From Pelagophyceae sp. CCMP2097 (Eukaryota; Sar; Pelagophyceae): a stretch of 21,604 nucleotides of DNA. The notes under the pieces are model-generated. The model had not been told where the DNA came from, did not search any database, and was given only the letters and a program-made list of their open reading frames with translations. Every line of letters begins with the position of its first letter. Position 1 is the first letter of the stretch. A program made the position numbers and the translations under genes. Below are positions 1-7,877 of this stretch, piece by piece. The DNA lies in NCBI GenBank assembly GCA_026770575.1, contig MU657720.1:9926-31529 (forward strand), read 5' to 3'.

Positions 1-1
1 G

Positions 2-289
2 GGCGGGTCCGGGTCCGGCTTGGTGTACCTCCGCGCGCTGCTGCGCTACCTCGGCGACGAGCACCAGACCAAGCTCGGCGCGCCCTTTCAGTCGGCGGGC
101 TGGACCATGGTCACGTCGACGCCGGACACGCCACAGCAGTCCAACGGCTTTGACTGCGGCGTCTTTGCGTCGTACTGCGCGCACTACGTTTTCCTCGGCG
201 CCAAGCCAAGTTTCTCCCAGCAGCACATGCCGCACCTGCGCCGCCGCATGATGGCCGACATCCTGGCCAGGAGGATCCACGCCTCGTAG
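2..289 (+). CDS. C-terminal part of a Ulp1-like (C48) cysteine protease, 5' end outside window
   Basis: The frame is open from the window edge to TAG at 287-289, so only the last 95 or so codons are seen. The stretch W-T-M-V, then T-P-Q-Q-S-N-G-F-D-C-G-V-F, is the hallmark of the C48 (Ulp1/SENP) family: the Gln forms the oxyanion hole and the Cys of DCGVF is the nucleophile. The catalytic His and Asp would lie upstream, outside the window. Known members remove SUMO or related modifiers; here the substrate is unknown. Ulp1 domains occur both in host genes and in transposons of protists, and the truncated view cannot decide which. The family call is solid from the motif; a host or transposon origin is open. 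Confidence 0.75.
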   Translation, partial: GGSGSGLVYLRALLRYLGDEHQTKLGAPFQSAGWTMVTSTPDTPQQSNGFDCGVFASYCAHYVFLGAKPSFSQQHMPHLRRRMMADILARRIHAS

Positions 290-740
290 ACTTTTGGTCC
301 ACGTGCTCCGGACAGCAAGGGACCCGCGAGCAGGCACTGCCAGTGCGACCAACAGACCCGCCTTTTGAAGATGACTCATTTAGACCCGCGCGGACCGTAT
401 TGCCATCCTCCAAGAACAAATGACTTTTTTGTAAACACCCGGCGAGAATAGACTAAGTGCTTATATACGTGCTTGCGCCCCATCTACAACTACACTATAA
501 GCCTCTTTGACCGTACTGCTGTGGGACACGCCACGAGAGACTCTCCGTCTCAAAAATTGTGCGCAGATTTAGGGTTGCTTGCTTAAAATCCACCCTGGGT
601 GGGGTTCGAGCCTGGTTTTACTGCACTCGTTTTGCCCAAGTCGGCAAAAAAAACGCCTTTTTTCTTCTCCGCGCTGGCGGGCGCAGCGGGGACCTGTTTT
701 CGTACGCTTTGCTGGCGGCGGCGCCGTAGAACCGCGGTTC
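290..740. other. intergenic, no gene seen
   Basis: This is the 3' flank of the protease gene. It holds short ORFs only, homopolymer A and T runs near 645-665, and a GGTTCGAGCC match near 602 that is not part of a foldable tRNA. I see no supported gene. Confidence 0.5.
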
Positions 741-749
741 TTAAATTGA
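741..749 (+). repeat. 9-bp direct repeat TTAAATTGA, left copy (partner 1722-1730)
   Basis: TTAAATTGA occurs here and at 1722-1730, bracketing the GC-rich fold-back region. A near copy (CTAAATTGAC) lies at 759-767. Nine bases is the usual target-duplication length of MULE-type transposons, but the sequences just inside the two copies are not inverted repeats of each other, so this may be coincidence in AT-rich DNA. Confidence 0.3.
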
Positions 750-776
750 CCAGGTTCCTAAATTGACTTTTACTCT

Positions 777-796
777 AGGAATTCCTAGGAATTCCT
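777..796. repeat. tandem perfect palindrome AGGAATTCCT x2
   Basis: AGGAATTCCT is repeated head to tail twice; the whole 20 bp is also a perfect palindrome. At 841-912 follow several copies of CGAGTAAWTGCTCG-like palindromic motifs. The function is unknown; it could be a protein-binding cluster or a subterminal part of the neighbouring fold-back repeat. Confidence 0.6.
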
Positions 797-1005
797 GGTG
801 GGTACAGCAGATTGCGCGCAATTTCCGAAACGCCGAACAACATGCACGAGTAAATACACGAGTAAATGCTCGATCATCCGCCATTTGACGAGTAATTGCT
901 CGAGCATTTGCAAAGGGCGGAAGGGGTTTTCTCAGCGCGCGCGCGGTCTCCAGAGGCCGGGAGCGGCGCGTTTGACGCGCGGCGACGCGGGCCGCAGTCT
1001 GTACC

Positions 1006-1720
1006 AAAAGTCTAATGCCGTCGCGCGCGCGCGCCGCCGGCAGTGTGCGAAAGACGGCGGGAAGAGGGCCGCGGGGCGCTCGCGGCGCGCTTTGTGGGCC
1101 GCTCAAGGCGGTCCTCTTCTCGAGGCAGCGGCCCCAGGGTACGATGCGGCTCTCCCGAGCCGGCGGGGCCGCCTAGAGGCCGGCAGTTGACACTTTGAGT
1201 TGGGCCGCAAGGCCCGCGCGAGAACGGAGCGGCCTTTCGGTCGGGGGCCTCGTCGGCCCGGAGCATGAGCCATATGCCACGCACTCTGGGTGGACGGTTG
1301 AGGATGGAACCGCATAGGGCTGCCATCTTCAACGTGGCGCCGGGAGAAACAGGGGTTACCTAACGCGGCGGTGGCCTTTGAAGGCTCATTCCTCGTCCAG
1401 TTCCGCGCTTTCGTCGACTTCAATGTTGGCGGCGTCTGGTGGGTCGAGGATATACCACGGCGCGCGGCTCCTTACCGAAAGCGTGCTCTGTTCGCCCAAC
1501 CGTCCGCCGCGCGGGCCTCAGGGCCCAACCCAAAGTGTCAACTGCCGGCCTCTCGGCGGCCCCGCCGGCTCGGGAGAGCCGCATCGTACCCTGGGGCCGT
1601 CGCCTCGAGAAGAGGACCGCCTTGAGCGGCCCACAAAGCGCGCCGCGAGCGCCCCGCGGCCCTCTTCCCGCCGTCTTTCGCACACTGCCGGCGGCGCGCG
1701 CGCGACGGCATTAAACTTTT
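1006..1720. repeat. fold-back (long inverted repeat) element, arms 1006-1220 and 1508-1720
   Basis: The sequence from about 1006 (AAAAGTCTAATGCCGTCGCG) is repeated as its reverse complement ending at about 1720. The two ~210-bp arms are nearly identical and end around GGCCCGCGCG (1211-1220) and its complement (1508-1517); weaker pairing continues to about 1245/1478. The roughly 290-bp centre is unpaired. Every ORF here is a mirrored shadow, since the same peptide strings occur on both strands. The structure fits a fold-back transposon or large MITE and would form a strong hairpin as single-stranded DNA or RNA. No transposase is present. Confidence 0.8.
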
Positions 1721-1721
1721 T

Positions 1722-3000
1722 TTAAATTGATATCTCCCAATTACGGTTTGTAGTCATATCACAGGAAACCATGCAATCGTAAGAAACAAAAGCATCCATG
1801 AGTAAAGGTTTGCTCGTCGCTGTCTCAAAAATAACCTCTAAGTTCGTTGTTGTCGAGGATAAATCAAATCCCGAGCGCAGGGTCATTGATTTTTCTTGAA
1901 TTGTCTCTAAATCGAAACAGATGATAGAAGACTCATTTTTATAATTATGTTCAAGATTGATACCAGGAATCGTGCCGTCACTGAGATGGTGATTAAATAT
2001 ACACTGGTGCGCCTTGACGATTGCCGGTTTGGATACACCAATACCGCCCGAAAAAACCATAGCTTGCTCATCGATGTACAATGTCAAATTTTAAAGTGTG
2101 GATATAACGAAATCACTATTTTGATGCTCTGAGCGTTTTTAAATCTCTCGGAAGGCAATATAGATGCAATTAGCCGACGAAAAAGAACAGCCAATATTAA
2201 AATTATGGATCGTCGAATTCACAGGAACATTTGACATAAAACTCGAGACACTTTGGCTTAGATGCTTGTAAATACCTCCATGCATTTGTAAAAATACTTT
2301 TCTCAACAGCGGGGCTAGTTTCTCAACAACGCACAAACAAATTCGATATTGGACAATACCAAGCCATTCACGTTACCTTCCATTTCGGTAGCATTTGCAT
2401 CGCCAGCGGCAATTTGATTTGAATTTGGTGTAAGGGAAGTTAACGTGGTCAACTCAGTTGAAACCCCGTACGTCGCGGATCCGAGCTGGAGGTCAAATAT
2501 CAGGGAATCGGCTGAATTTATTGAGATACATATGTTCAACGCACATATGCCTCCTAAATTGCTGAGCGGATCGCATAGGGTTGTCTTAGTACCTTTTTCG
2601 ATCACTCTGCGACCAGTGCCAGACATAATCGCAAAGTCCTTCTTTAAAACATCTTCTGAATATAGGAGTTGCCCGAAAAGACTTCGATAAACGCGCCATG
2701 GTTGGTTATTTGATGTAAGACATACCCTAAATTCCGAAGGGTTACGGAACTAAACATACCCATGAAACCTGCATCTTCCGACAAGATGACATCCTGGGAA
2801 GTTGTGATGTCGACTCGCAGATAAGATGCATTCCAATCGATGCTTGTGGCTGATCGGTTAGCCGGCAGAGAGATCTGAATGACTTCGCCGGCTCGAGCGG
2901 TAGTAGATCCCAGCGGCAATATTTTACCGTATTGTAGTCGAGATGGGGCAGCGCAATCTTTGTCTAAATTTGTGAAGCGTTGTGATATTGCTCCTTCCAT
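1722..3000 (-). pseudogene. decayed virion (capsid-like) protein gene
   Basis: One minus-strand coding trace runs from ATG at 3000 to TAA at 1722, broken into pieces at 3000-2644, 2626-2315, 2336-2139 and 2087-1722 plus a linking piece near 2135-2090. The frame changes at about 2640, 2335 and 2140, and there is an in-frame stop near 2095. The N-terminal piece has beta-rich text (SYLRVDITTSQD, GMFSSVTLRNLG). The middle has GLVLSNIEFVCALL. The C-terminal piece has an FDLE...NLEVIF...NRNW pattern that resembles the C-terminal jelly-roll region of capsid proteins in polinton-like and related small DNA viruses. Total length (~425 codons) suits a major capsid protein. Base composition is AT-rich, unlike the flanks. 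The capsid assignment is inferred from pattern only; a different virion protein is possible. Confidence 0.45.
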
Positions 3001-3366
3001 GGTTATATTACATGAAATGTTTTTTTTTTTTTTTTAAATTATAAATTTTGAAAAAAGCAATTAGGTAATATATGAGATTTGAATCAATACTTCGGTTGCG
3101 TGATCGGTGGTTGTTGGTCGTACAGATTTTAGTTTGAATATGAGTTTCTCGGTAAATCAGTTATGATGTTTCGGCATTTTGATGATTGCACGTCCCAACA
3201 ATTATTAGATTTTCTTTTAAATGTCCTAAGAAAGCATTTCGAGAAGCCCCTGGCATATCCTTATAATTCATCGTATTTATTCCTTCTACAAATAGAATTG
3301 TATAAGTGCAAATTAGATCCACTGTTTCGTCGTAATAAACGGTTGACAAACTAACGAGTTGAATTG
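3001..3366 (-). other. AT-rich viral-relic DNA with broken minus-strand coding traces
   Basis: A poly-T run (about 3021-3035) separates this stretch from the capsid-like gene. Minus-strand reading gives short plausible pieces, such as the peptide run ending DMPGASRNAFLGHLKEN and, in another frame, pieces near 3330-3200. The trace continues on the other side of the transposon at 4522-4665 (an ATG-initiated piece and one containing DKDIFEFDIPLDAF). I take this as one decayed viral gene interrupted by the 3367-4516 insertion. No family is recognised and the frames are too broken to give a reliable product. Confidence 0.3.
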
Positions 3367-3500
3367 CACAGCGGAGAATCGGCGATCCGACTGTCGCCGA
3401 ACCCGGGCACTGTTTATATATGAAGTGACACACGCGATCGGTCATAGGAGACCGGCAATTTCCTTTTGGCGATCGCATGTGTTGTTGCGTATTATCTATG
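3366..3500 (+). repeat. 135-bp direct repeat, copy 1 (copy 2 at 3711-3845)
   Basis: The two copies are offset by exactly 345 bp and differ at only a few positions (for example CACACGCG against CGCGCGCG). Both run from GCACAGCGGAGAATC to TATTATCTATG. The first 48 bp equal the terminal inverted repeat, so the second copy is an internal duplicate of the left end. Confidence 0.85.
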
Positions 3501-3570
3501 GTTATGGGCAATCAGTATAGCGCTTGCGTAGGAGTTGAGTCGCGGGTTCGATTCCCGGAGACGGCACTAG
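3501..3570 (+). other. tRNA-like segment with RNA polymerase III B-box
   Basis: GGTTCGATTCC at 3545-3555 is a perfect B box. Upstream, AATCAGTATAGCGCTTGCGT resembles the D-arm/A-box part of a tRNA (compare CTCAGTGGTAGAGCGCTTGC of alanine-type tRNAs). The T stem pairs in only four positions and no acceptor stem can be formed, so it is not a functional tRNA. It looks like the tRNA-derived head of a SINE captured inside the transposon. Confidence 0.5.
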
Positions 3571-3866
3571 CCGGGGGAGTGCATATGTTCAAGGGGATGG
3601 ATAAGAGTACGGGGAGCCACGTGCGAGGCACAACTCACGTACTGCGCAGGGACTTTGGTGTCCAGTCCACTCCGCCTCACGAGCAAGTCCCTCCGGCGGC
3701 GTGCGGGGGAGCACAGCGGAGAATCGGCGATCCTACTGTCGCCGAACCCGGGCACTGTATACATATGAAGTGACGCGCGCGATCGGTCATAGGAGACCGG
3801 CAATCTCCTTTTGGCGATCGCATATGTTGTTGCGTATTATCTATGAACAGTGCCCGGGTTCGGCGA

Positions 3867-4481
3867 TATTGTAGCGGGAGGATTAAAACCCAAATAGTAT
3901 AAAACCGGTTTTTATCGTATAAAACCCTTTAAAACCCTGCCCCCAAAATGAATAAAACCCTTAAAAACCCTGCTGCGAATTTTGTTTGCGTCGTGTTATA
4001 CGTGTCCTGTGTGACGGTGGCGTCGTCGGAGGAAATATAGCACGCAAAACGCGCTTCAAAGAAAAAAAACTTGTTTTAGGCGACGTATGTCAGAGTGTCT
4101 CCTCCTGGGTCAGGTCGACGACGTCTTCCTCTGGCTCGTCGTCGTCTGGGGATTCGCCGGCTTCGAGCAGTCCGTCGTCGTCGCAGCTCTCGAGGTAGTT
4201 GCGGACGACGCCTCCCGGACGACCGGTACTCATCCCGGACGACGCCTCAGGCTGCCTTTCAAACAAGCTATCGCTAGTCGGTTTTGGCGAAGTTTATTTG
4301 GAGTTTGATTTACACGTCTTTACTGATGCAGGATACAGGGGAAGGAGCTAGGAGGTCGTAGGCACCTTTTAAGGTCCCGTCTTTTCTTTTTACATATAAA
4401 ACCCCATAAAACCCCTTTAAAACCCTTTAAAACCTTTAAATAAAACCCTTTGGAGTAAAAAACCTATTTCCCGCTACAATA
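3867..4481. mobile_element. hAT-type MITE, 615 bp
   Basis: Perfect 13-bp TIRs (TATTGTAGCGGGA at 3867-3879 and its complement at 4469-4481) are flanked by a perfect 8-bp duplication, TTCGGCGA, at 3859-3866 and 4482-4489. Eight bases is diagnostic of the hAT group. The insertion is proved internally: the uninterrupted target (...GGGCACTGT side, TCGCCGAA, then the CAGTCGG side) is present in reverse orientation at 3369-3414. The subterminal regions carry many copies of TAAAACCC/TTTAAAACCC, in the same orientation at both ends. The GC-rich centre retains a short acidic ORF on the minus strand. It cannot move on its own. Confidence 0.88.
4090..4293 (-). pseudogene. acidic ORF remnant inside the hAT MITE (possible transposase tail)
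   Basis: The minus strand is open from 4293 to TGA at 4090-4092. The first ATG, at 4233, gives 47 codons, and the frame continues upstream without ATG. The product ends in a highly acidic tail with D-D-D-E-P-E-E-D-V-V-D-L-T-Q-E-E. V-V-D-L-T flanked by acidic residues matches the usual form of a SUMO-interacting motif. The GC content of the ORF is far above the A/T-rich ends of the MITE, as expected for a piece of coding sequence left by internal deletion of a full hAT element. Whether it was the end of the transposase or a captured host exon cannot be told. Confidence 0.4.
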
Positions 4482-4698
4482 TTCGGCGACAGTCGGATCG
4501 CCGATTCTCCGCTGTAAATTGTGATCATTCTGGATAAGGGTACATTTTCAGTTGACTAAATGCATCTAATGGTATATCGAATTCAAATATGTCTTTGTCA
4601 AAAGAAAGATCGGTTTAGCGAGTCTTCTTTAAATCGAATATAGTTACGCTTTATAATAGAGTCCATACTAATAACATTTTTTTATTATAATTTTTTAA

Positions 4699-4917
4699 TT
4701 ATAATTTTAATTTCATTTCATCGGCTTGAATACCCATTTTTTGCATAGTAACCATCCCTTCGCGTGTTTTGACATATTCCTTGACATGCGGAAGAACTTC
4801 AATGGCTGTCTGCTGGGCTTCTGACGTTTTTTAAACAAGCAGTTGGGTTAAATTTGTATATTTTTGAGCCAGTTGGTTGCAACGTGTGTTGATTTTTGAG
4901 GAAATTGAACATTGCAT
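4699..4917 (-). pseudogene. small coiled-coil protein gene with one internal stop
   Basis: Minus-strand frame from ATG at 4917 to TAA at 4699-4701, 73 codons, with a single internal TAA at about codon 31 where AAA would restore the frame. The peptide is hydrophilic and helix-prone (NQLAQKYTNLTQLL, then SEAQQTAIEVLPHVKEYVKTR and MQKMGIQADEMKLKL), consistent with a coiled coil. It belongs to the AT-rich viral relic. No family is recognised. Confidence 0.4.
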
Positions 4918-5013
4918 ATTAACAAATCAGTTATTTTAAATTCAAAAGGAATAAATAAACTTTTTACTTTTTTTTTGTTGATAATTCTCAAAAATGAGTT
5001 TTAAATTCTTGAT

Positions 5014-5163
5014 TTATAAATCTATATAATTCTCGCGAGTGTCCTGTAAAAAACTTACATCACGAGTCATAACAGGTGGGTTTCTGCCACCGTTGTTACT
5101 TTGAGAATTATCCAACGATTTATCGAGTTCTTCTTTTGGTGTGAGTACAAGTTGGATTGTCAT
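5014..5163 (-). CDS. small hypothetical protein, 49 aa
   Basis: Uninterrupted from ATG at 5163 to TAA at 5014-5016. The product starts MTIQLVLTPKEELDKSL, continues with a Ser/Asn/Gly-rich stretch (NSQSNNGGRNPPV) and ends QDTRENYIDL. It lies between two broken genes on the same strand, spaced like the other small viral genes. No known family is recognised. Openness over 50 codons in this AT-rich DNA is mild evidence only. Confidence 0.4.
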   Translation of the reverse strand: MTIQLVLTPKEELDKSLDNSQSNNGGRNPPVMTRDVSFLQDTRENYIDL

Positions 5164-5213
5164 AGATCATGTATTATGTGTGTGAATATCAAAGTAGTTG
5201 TCGTCAATGATTT

Positions 5214-6121
5214 TTATTGTAAATGATTTAAAATATTTTCATAAATTTTAAACTGTCTTCTTCGAGTTTCTTGATAAGTTAAATATGTCCCAAACGCAGA
5301 GGCTATCGGAACTTTGCGGATACGCTTATTTTCTCATTTTAAATCCTTTACTGAAGAGACATTTGCCGTTGTTAGATCCATGAAGAAAATATTGATATTG
5401 TAAATGTCTCTGTAAATTTCAACCGTTTTTGTTGAAGTTGCGTATGTAACGAATAAACCCATTTCGAATTTCTACGACCTCTTCCATATTTAAAAATTCA
5501 CAAAGATACCCCCCCCCCCGACAATGAAAAAACAATTTTTTTTCGAATAGTAAATTCCAAAGTTTAGTGTCAAATAAGATTGGATTTTTCAAACCTTGAT
5601 CTCTTTCAAAGATTTCGTCAAAAAATGGTTTAATTGATCCGATCAGACTTTTTATTTTATAAAAACCATCATCCAATACCAGTTTGTTTTCGACGGTACT
5701 AACAACGCCGTTCGAGATATTATTGTAATTTGAATTAAAAGTACTGTTTCGTTTCGTAATATTGTATAGATTTTTAGGGTTTGAAAATCGGTAATATGGA
5801 TATTTGCGTTGTAATTCTTTTAATTTATTGATTCAGATAAATCAAATTGATATTTCGTATATGTATCGGAATATGAGACGTTTTTGACGATGCGTTTATG
5901 TAAATATAGGTTTTCATATATAACTTTTTGATTAAAAGAAATATGTTGGATTTTTTTTGATGTGTTTGTATAATCCGCCATTGGTTGTCCCAGGCATTTG
6001 TGTTTTCGAGACGGCGTATAGGTCGTTTGTTGAATACAGCCTCATCTTAAAAGGGATTGCTTTTTCAAGTAGTTTTCGCTTTATTTTCAAAATTGACTAC
6101 ATTTTTTTGTATATCCGCCAT
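5214..6121 (-). pseudogene. decayed viral gene of unknown function, ~300 codons
   Basis: A minus-strand coding trace starts at ATG 6121 (MADIQKNVVNFENKAK...), passes two in-frame stops before about 6050, changes frame near 5985, 5838 and 5420, has another stop near 5340 and ends ...NILNHLQ at 5214-5216. The longest intact piece is 5676-5419 (MDDGFYKIKSLIGSIKPFF...), but the frame is open well upstream of that Met (a Lys/Tyr/Asn-rich stretch from about 5835). A second Met at 5981 also begins MAD. A 9-C homopolymer at about 5511-5519 lies inside it. The product would be basic, Tyr/Asn-rich and soluble. No motif I recognise. The start lies only 23 bp from the divergent gene at 6145. Confidence 0.45.
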
Positions 6122-6144
6122 ATTAAAATGTGATTTATTTATTT

Positions 6145-6351
6145 ATGGAGGAAGAAGTTATTGTAAAAAATTACTTACCATTAGTCGCCGCCCTTCTTAG
6201 TTTTGTAGGTTTGTGTTGGTTTCGAAGCTTAAAAGCATGTGCAATGAGTCGCGTAAGTCACTGTGAGATATGCTGTATAAAATGCGACTCGACGCCCGTT
6301 GCTGGGAATTTGGTACTGGATATTTTGGATGATGAAAACCAAAATGAATAA
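6145..6351 (+). CDS. small single-pass membrane protein, 68 aa
   Basis: Intact from ATG at 6145 to TAA at 6349-6351. After a short acidic N-terminus (MEEEVIVKN), residues about 10-26 (YLPLVAALLSFVGLCWF) form a convincing transmembrane helix. This is followed by basic residues and then a Cys-rich segment (C-A-M...HCEICCIKC) and an acidic tail (DILDDENQNE). The arrangement suggests the Cys-rich part faces the cytoplasm by the positive-inside rule. It is divergent from the 6121 gene. Small membrane proteins are common in small DNA viruses, but no family is recognised. It is one of the few uninterrupted ORFs of the relic. Confidence 0.5.
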   Translation: MEEEVIVKNYLPLVAALLSFVGLCWFRSLKACAMSRVSHCEICCIKCDSTPVAGNLVLDILDDENQNE

Positions 6352-6750
6352 GTCATTTCCGAAATCTCCCCAAAAAATAAAAAGAAATAATAAAAAAAAC
6401 TTATTATTTATAAAAGTGAATTTAGCCTGAAAGGCGTTATTTTTATCTCGCGTCATAATTCGAAAACCATTATTAAATTGATTTTTTATCCCTGATTGGT
6501 CTATTTGTGTAAAGACCGCAACAATTTTTTCTAAGATATTCACTCTTATGATTAAATTGGAGGATCTGCTTGGTACTAATTTTTTTTCTTCATAAACACC
6601 ACGTACGTCAGTTTTGCTCCGAGAAACAGTAAAGCCGATCCCGTACAATTGATCGGCTGTCCGAGCAACAGTCCCACATTCTTTAAACGACAATCTCGGA
6701 TTTATTTTTCGAAACTTTACATATTGGAGTTCCTTCATTATCAAGGGCAC
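6229..6750 (-). CDS. hypothetical ORF, 173 aa, probably with a frameshifted 3' end
   Basis: Open from ATG at 6750 (a second Met, MKELQYVKF, at 6738). The first ~115 residues look like real protein (for example LYGIGFTVSRSKTDVRGVYEE and FRIMTRDKNNAFQAKFTFINN). After about 6395 the frame runs through a poly-T tract into hydrophobic low-complexity text and overlaps the convergent 6145-6351 gene, so the native end was probably near 6395. Another minus frame just upstream (about 6772-6697) also reads well (FTSALDNEGTPICKV), hinting at a further frameshift at the start. Function unknown. Confidence 0.4.
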   Translation of the reverse strand: MPLIMKELQYVKFRKINPRLSFKECGTVARTADQLYGIGFTVSRSKTDVRGVYEEKKLVPSRSSNLIIRVNILEKIVAVFTQIDQSGIKNQFNNGFRIMTRDKNNAFQAKFTFINNKFFLLFLFIFWGDFGNDLFILVFIIQNIQYQIPSNGRRVAFYTAYLTVTYATHCTCF

Positions 6751-7001
6751 TTGTAAAATTTAAAATCATTCATTTTCAAATTATTACTAAAATCTGGTTC
6801 GTTATATTTATAATTTTTATAGTGATTAATCAGATTATTAACAACTTAAAAATTGTACTATCAACCGTTCGAAAAGTATTCGTGGACTGTACTTGTTCAA
6901 TTTCACTATCAATAGCTGACAGCAATGCAGTCTTCATTATGGCTATAATTTGAGCAGAAATTTCCGTTTTTTTTATAACCATCAGTGAATAGCGTATAGT
7001 T
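6751..7001 (-). other. AT-rich stretch with short minus-strand ORF remnants
   Basis: An ORF of 61 codons (7015-6830, ...EISAQIIAIMKTALLSAIDSEIEQ...) and a second frame (about 6834-6754, NHYKNYKYNEPDFSNN...) suggest debris between the fibre gene and its downstream neighbour. Nothing can be assigned. Confidence 0.25.
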
Positions 7002-7263
7002 TTAATTACCATCAACTGTTGTTGTTGTAGCAGAACCGCTGCTATTTGTTATAGTTATTGGTATATTAGGTGATGTGTCGGTTATAACATCAGAAGCATC
7101 GACAAAAATGTTTTGGCCGGCCGAGTACTTTGTTGTGAATAAACTTAATGCCGGGTTTGTCCCAGTAATCACCGAACTTCCAGATGCATTTATAGAAACA
7201 ATTCTATCAGGGGCGGTAGAATTTATATTTCCGCATGCAAGGATTTGAATGAAATTTCTCCTT

Positions 7264-7600
7264 TTAAATATGAGTTACTAATATTAGTAACAGATATTGC
7301 GTCGTTCGTTCCTGCTGTATACTTAGTATCTGTTGAACTTATGACATAAGTAGCAGAAATTGCGACGTTTTTTCCTGCTGTATACGTAGTATTTGTATCT
7401 TTTGAAATTATAACATCAGTAGCATATATTGCGACGTTTGGTCCTGCTGTTAACTTAGTATCTGTTGAATTTATAACATTAGTGGCAGATATTGCGACGT
7501 TCGGTCCTGCTGTATAAAAAGTGTGTGTATCTATTGAACTAATAACATTAGTTGCAGATATTGCAACGTTCGATCCTGCTGTATACGGTTGCACACTCAA
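7264..7600 (-). repeat. five-fold 63/69-bp coding repeat (TAGxNVAI motif)
   Basis: The block containing CCTGCTGT recurs at 7311, 7374, 7443, 7506 and 7575, with alternating spacing of 63, 69, 63 and 69 bp. Both periods are multiples of three, so the peptide frame is kept: TAGPNVAISATNVISS-like units of 21 and 23 residues. This in-frame alternation shows it evolved as protein, not as a satellite. Confidence 0.8.
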
Positions 7601-7709
7601 TTTATAATTACTGATTTATAAAGTGTCATCAAAATTCAAGTCAATACTATTCGTATTAAATACAAACGGACTGAAGAAATTCAATTTTGTTCAACAATAA
7701 TAGAAATGT

Positions 7710-7877
7710 TTAATTTTCGGCTATTGTCTGATCACATCCACCCGTAAATATGTTAATTTGAAAAACGTCTGAAATAAAATTCATCTTATCTAATGTTAAA
7801 ATAATATCAAATACAAGCAATTTACTGGATTCGAAATCACAAGATGTTGATGTGTTAAAATCATTCACACTCAACAT
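7710..7877 (-). other. open segment within the fibre trace, 55 codons
   Basis: ATG at 7877 to TAA at 7710-7712 is uninterrupted (VNDFNTSTSCDFESSKLL..., ...DVFQINIFTGGCDQTIAEN). Its composition suits either a fibre segment or a small separate gene lying between the broken fibre parts. No family is recognised. Confidence 0.3.

Larger units (their letters stand above)
3367..4516. mobile_element. non-autonomous TIR transposon (host of a nested hAT MITE)
   Basis: The left end 3367-3414 (CACAGCGGAGAATCGGCGAT...) is matched by its reverse complement at the right end, read as 3846-3866 joined to 4490-4516 once the nested MITE is removed: a 48-bp TIR. A 5-bp AATTG flanks both sides (3362-3366 and 4517-4521). 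Without the nested MITE the element is about 527 bp. Its inside is a 135-bp direct repeat (3366-3500 and 3711-3845) separated by about 210 bp with a tRNA-like segment. No transposase is present. The superfamily is not certain: the terminal sequence and short duplication do not fit one class cleanly. Confidence 0.7.

Noticed and set aside
583..613. Possible tRNA (GGGTTCGAGCC)
   Set aside because: No matching acceptor, D or anticodon arms can be formed around it.
1012..1714. Several ORFs of 84-130 codons in the fold-back arms
   Set aside because: The same peptides occur on both strands because the arms are inverted copies; no protein features.
3477..3803. ORFs of 78 and 98 codons on both strands
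   Set aside because: They span the 135-bp repeat and the tRNA-like segment of a non-autonomous transposon; no protein features.
3880..4460. Telomere-like repeats
   Set aside because: TAAAACCC words are irregular and lie inside a MITE with defined TIRs and target duplication.
7264..7600. Possible CRISPR-like or satellite array
   Set aside because: Units differ, alternate 63/69 bp in frame and encode a fibre-type peptide repeat; no identical repeats with unique spacers.
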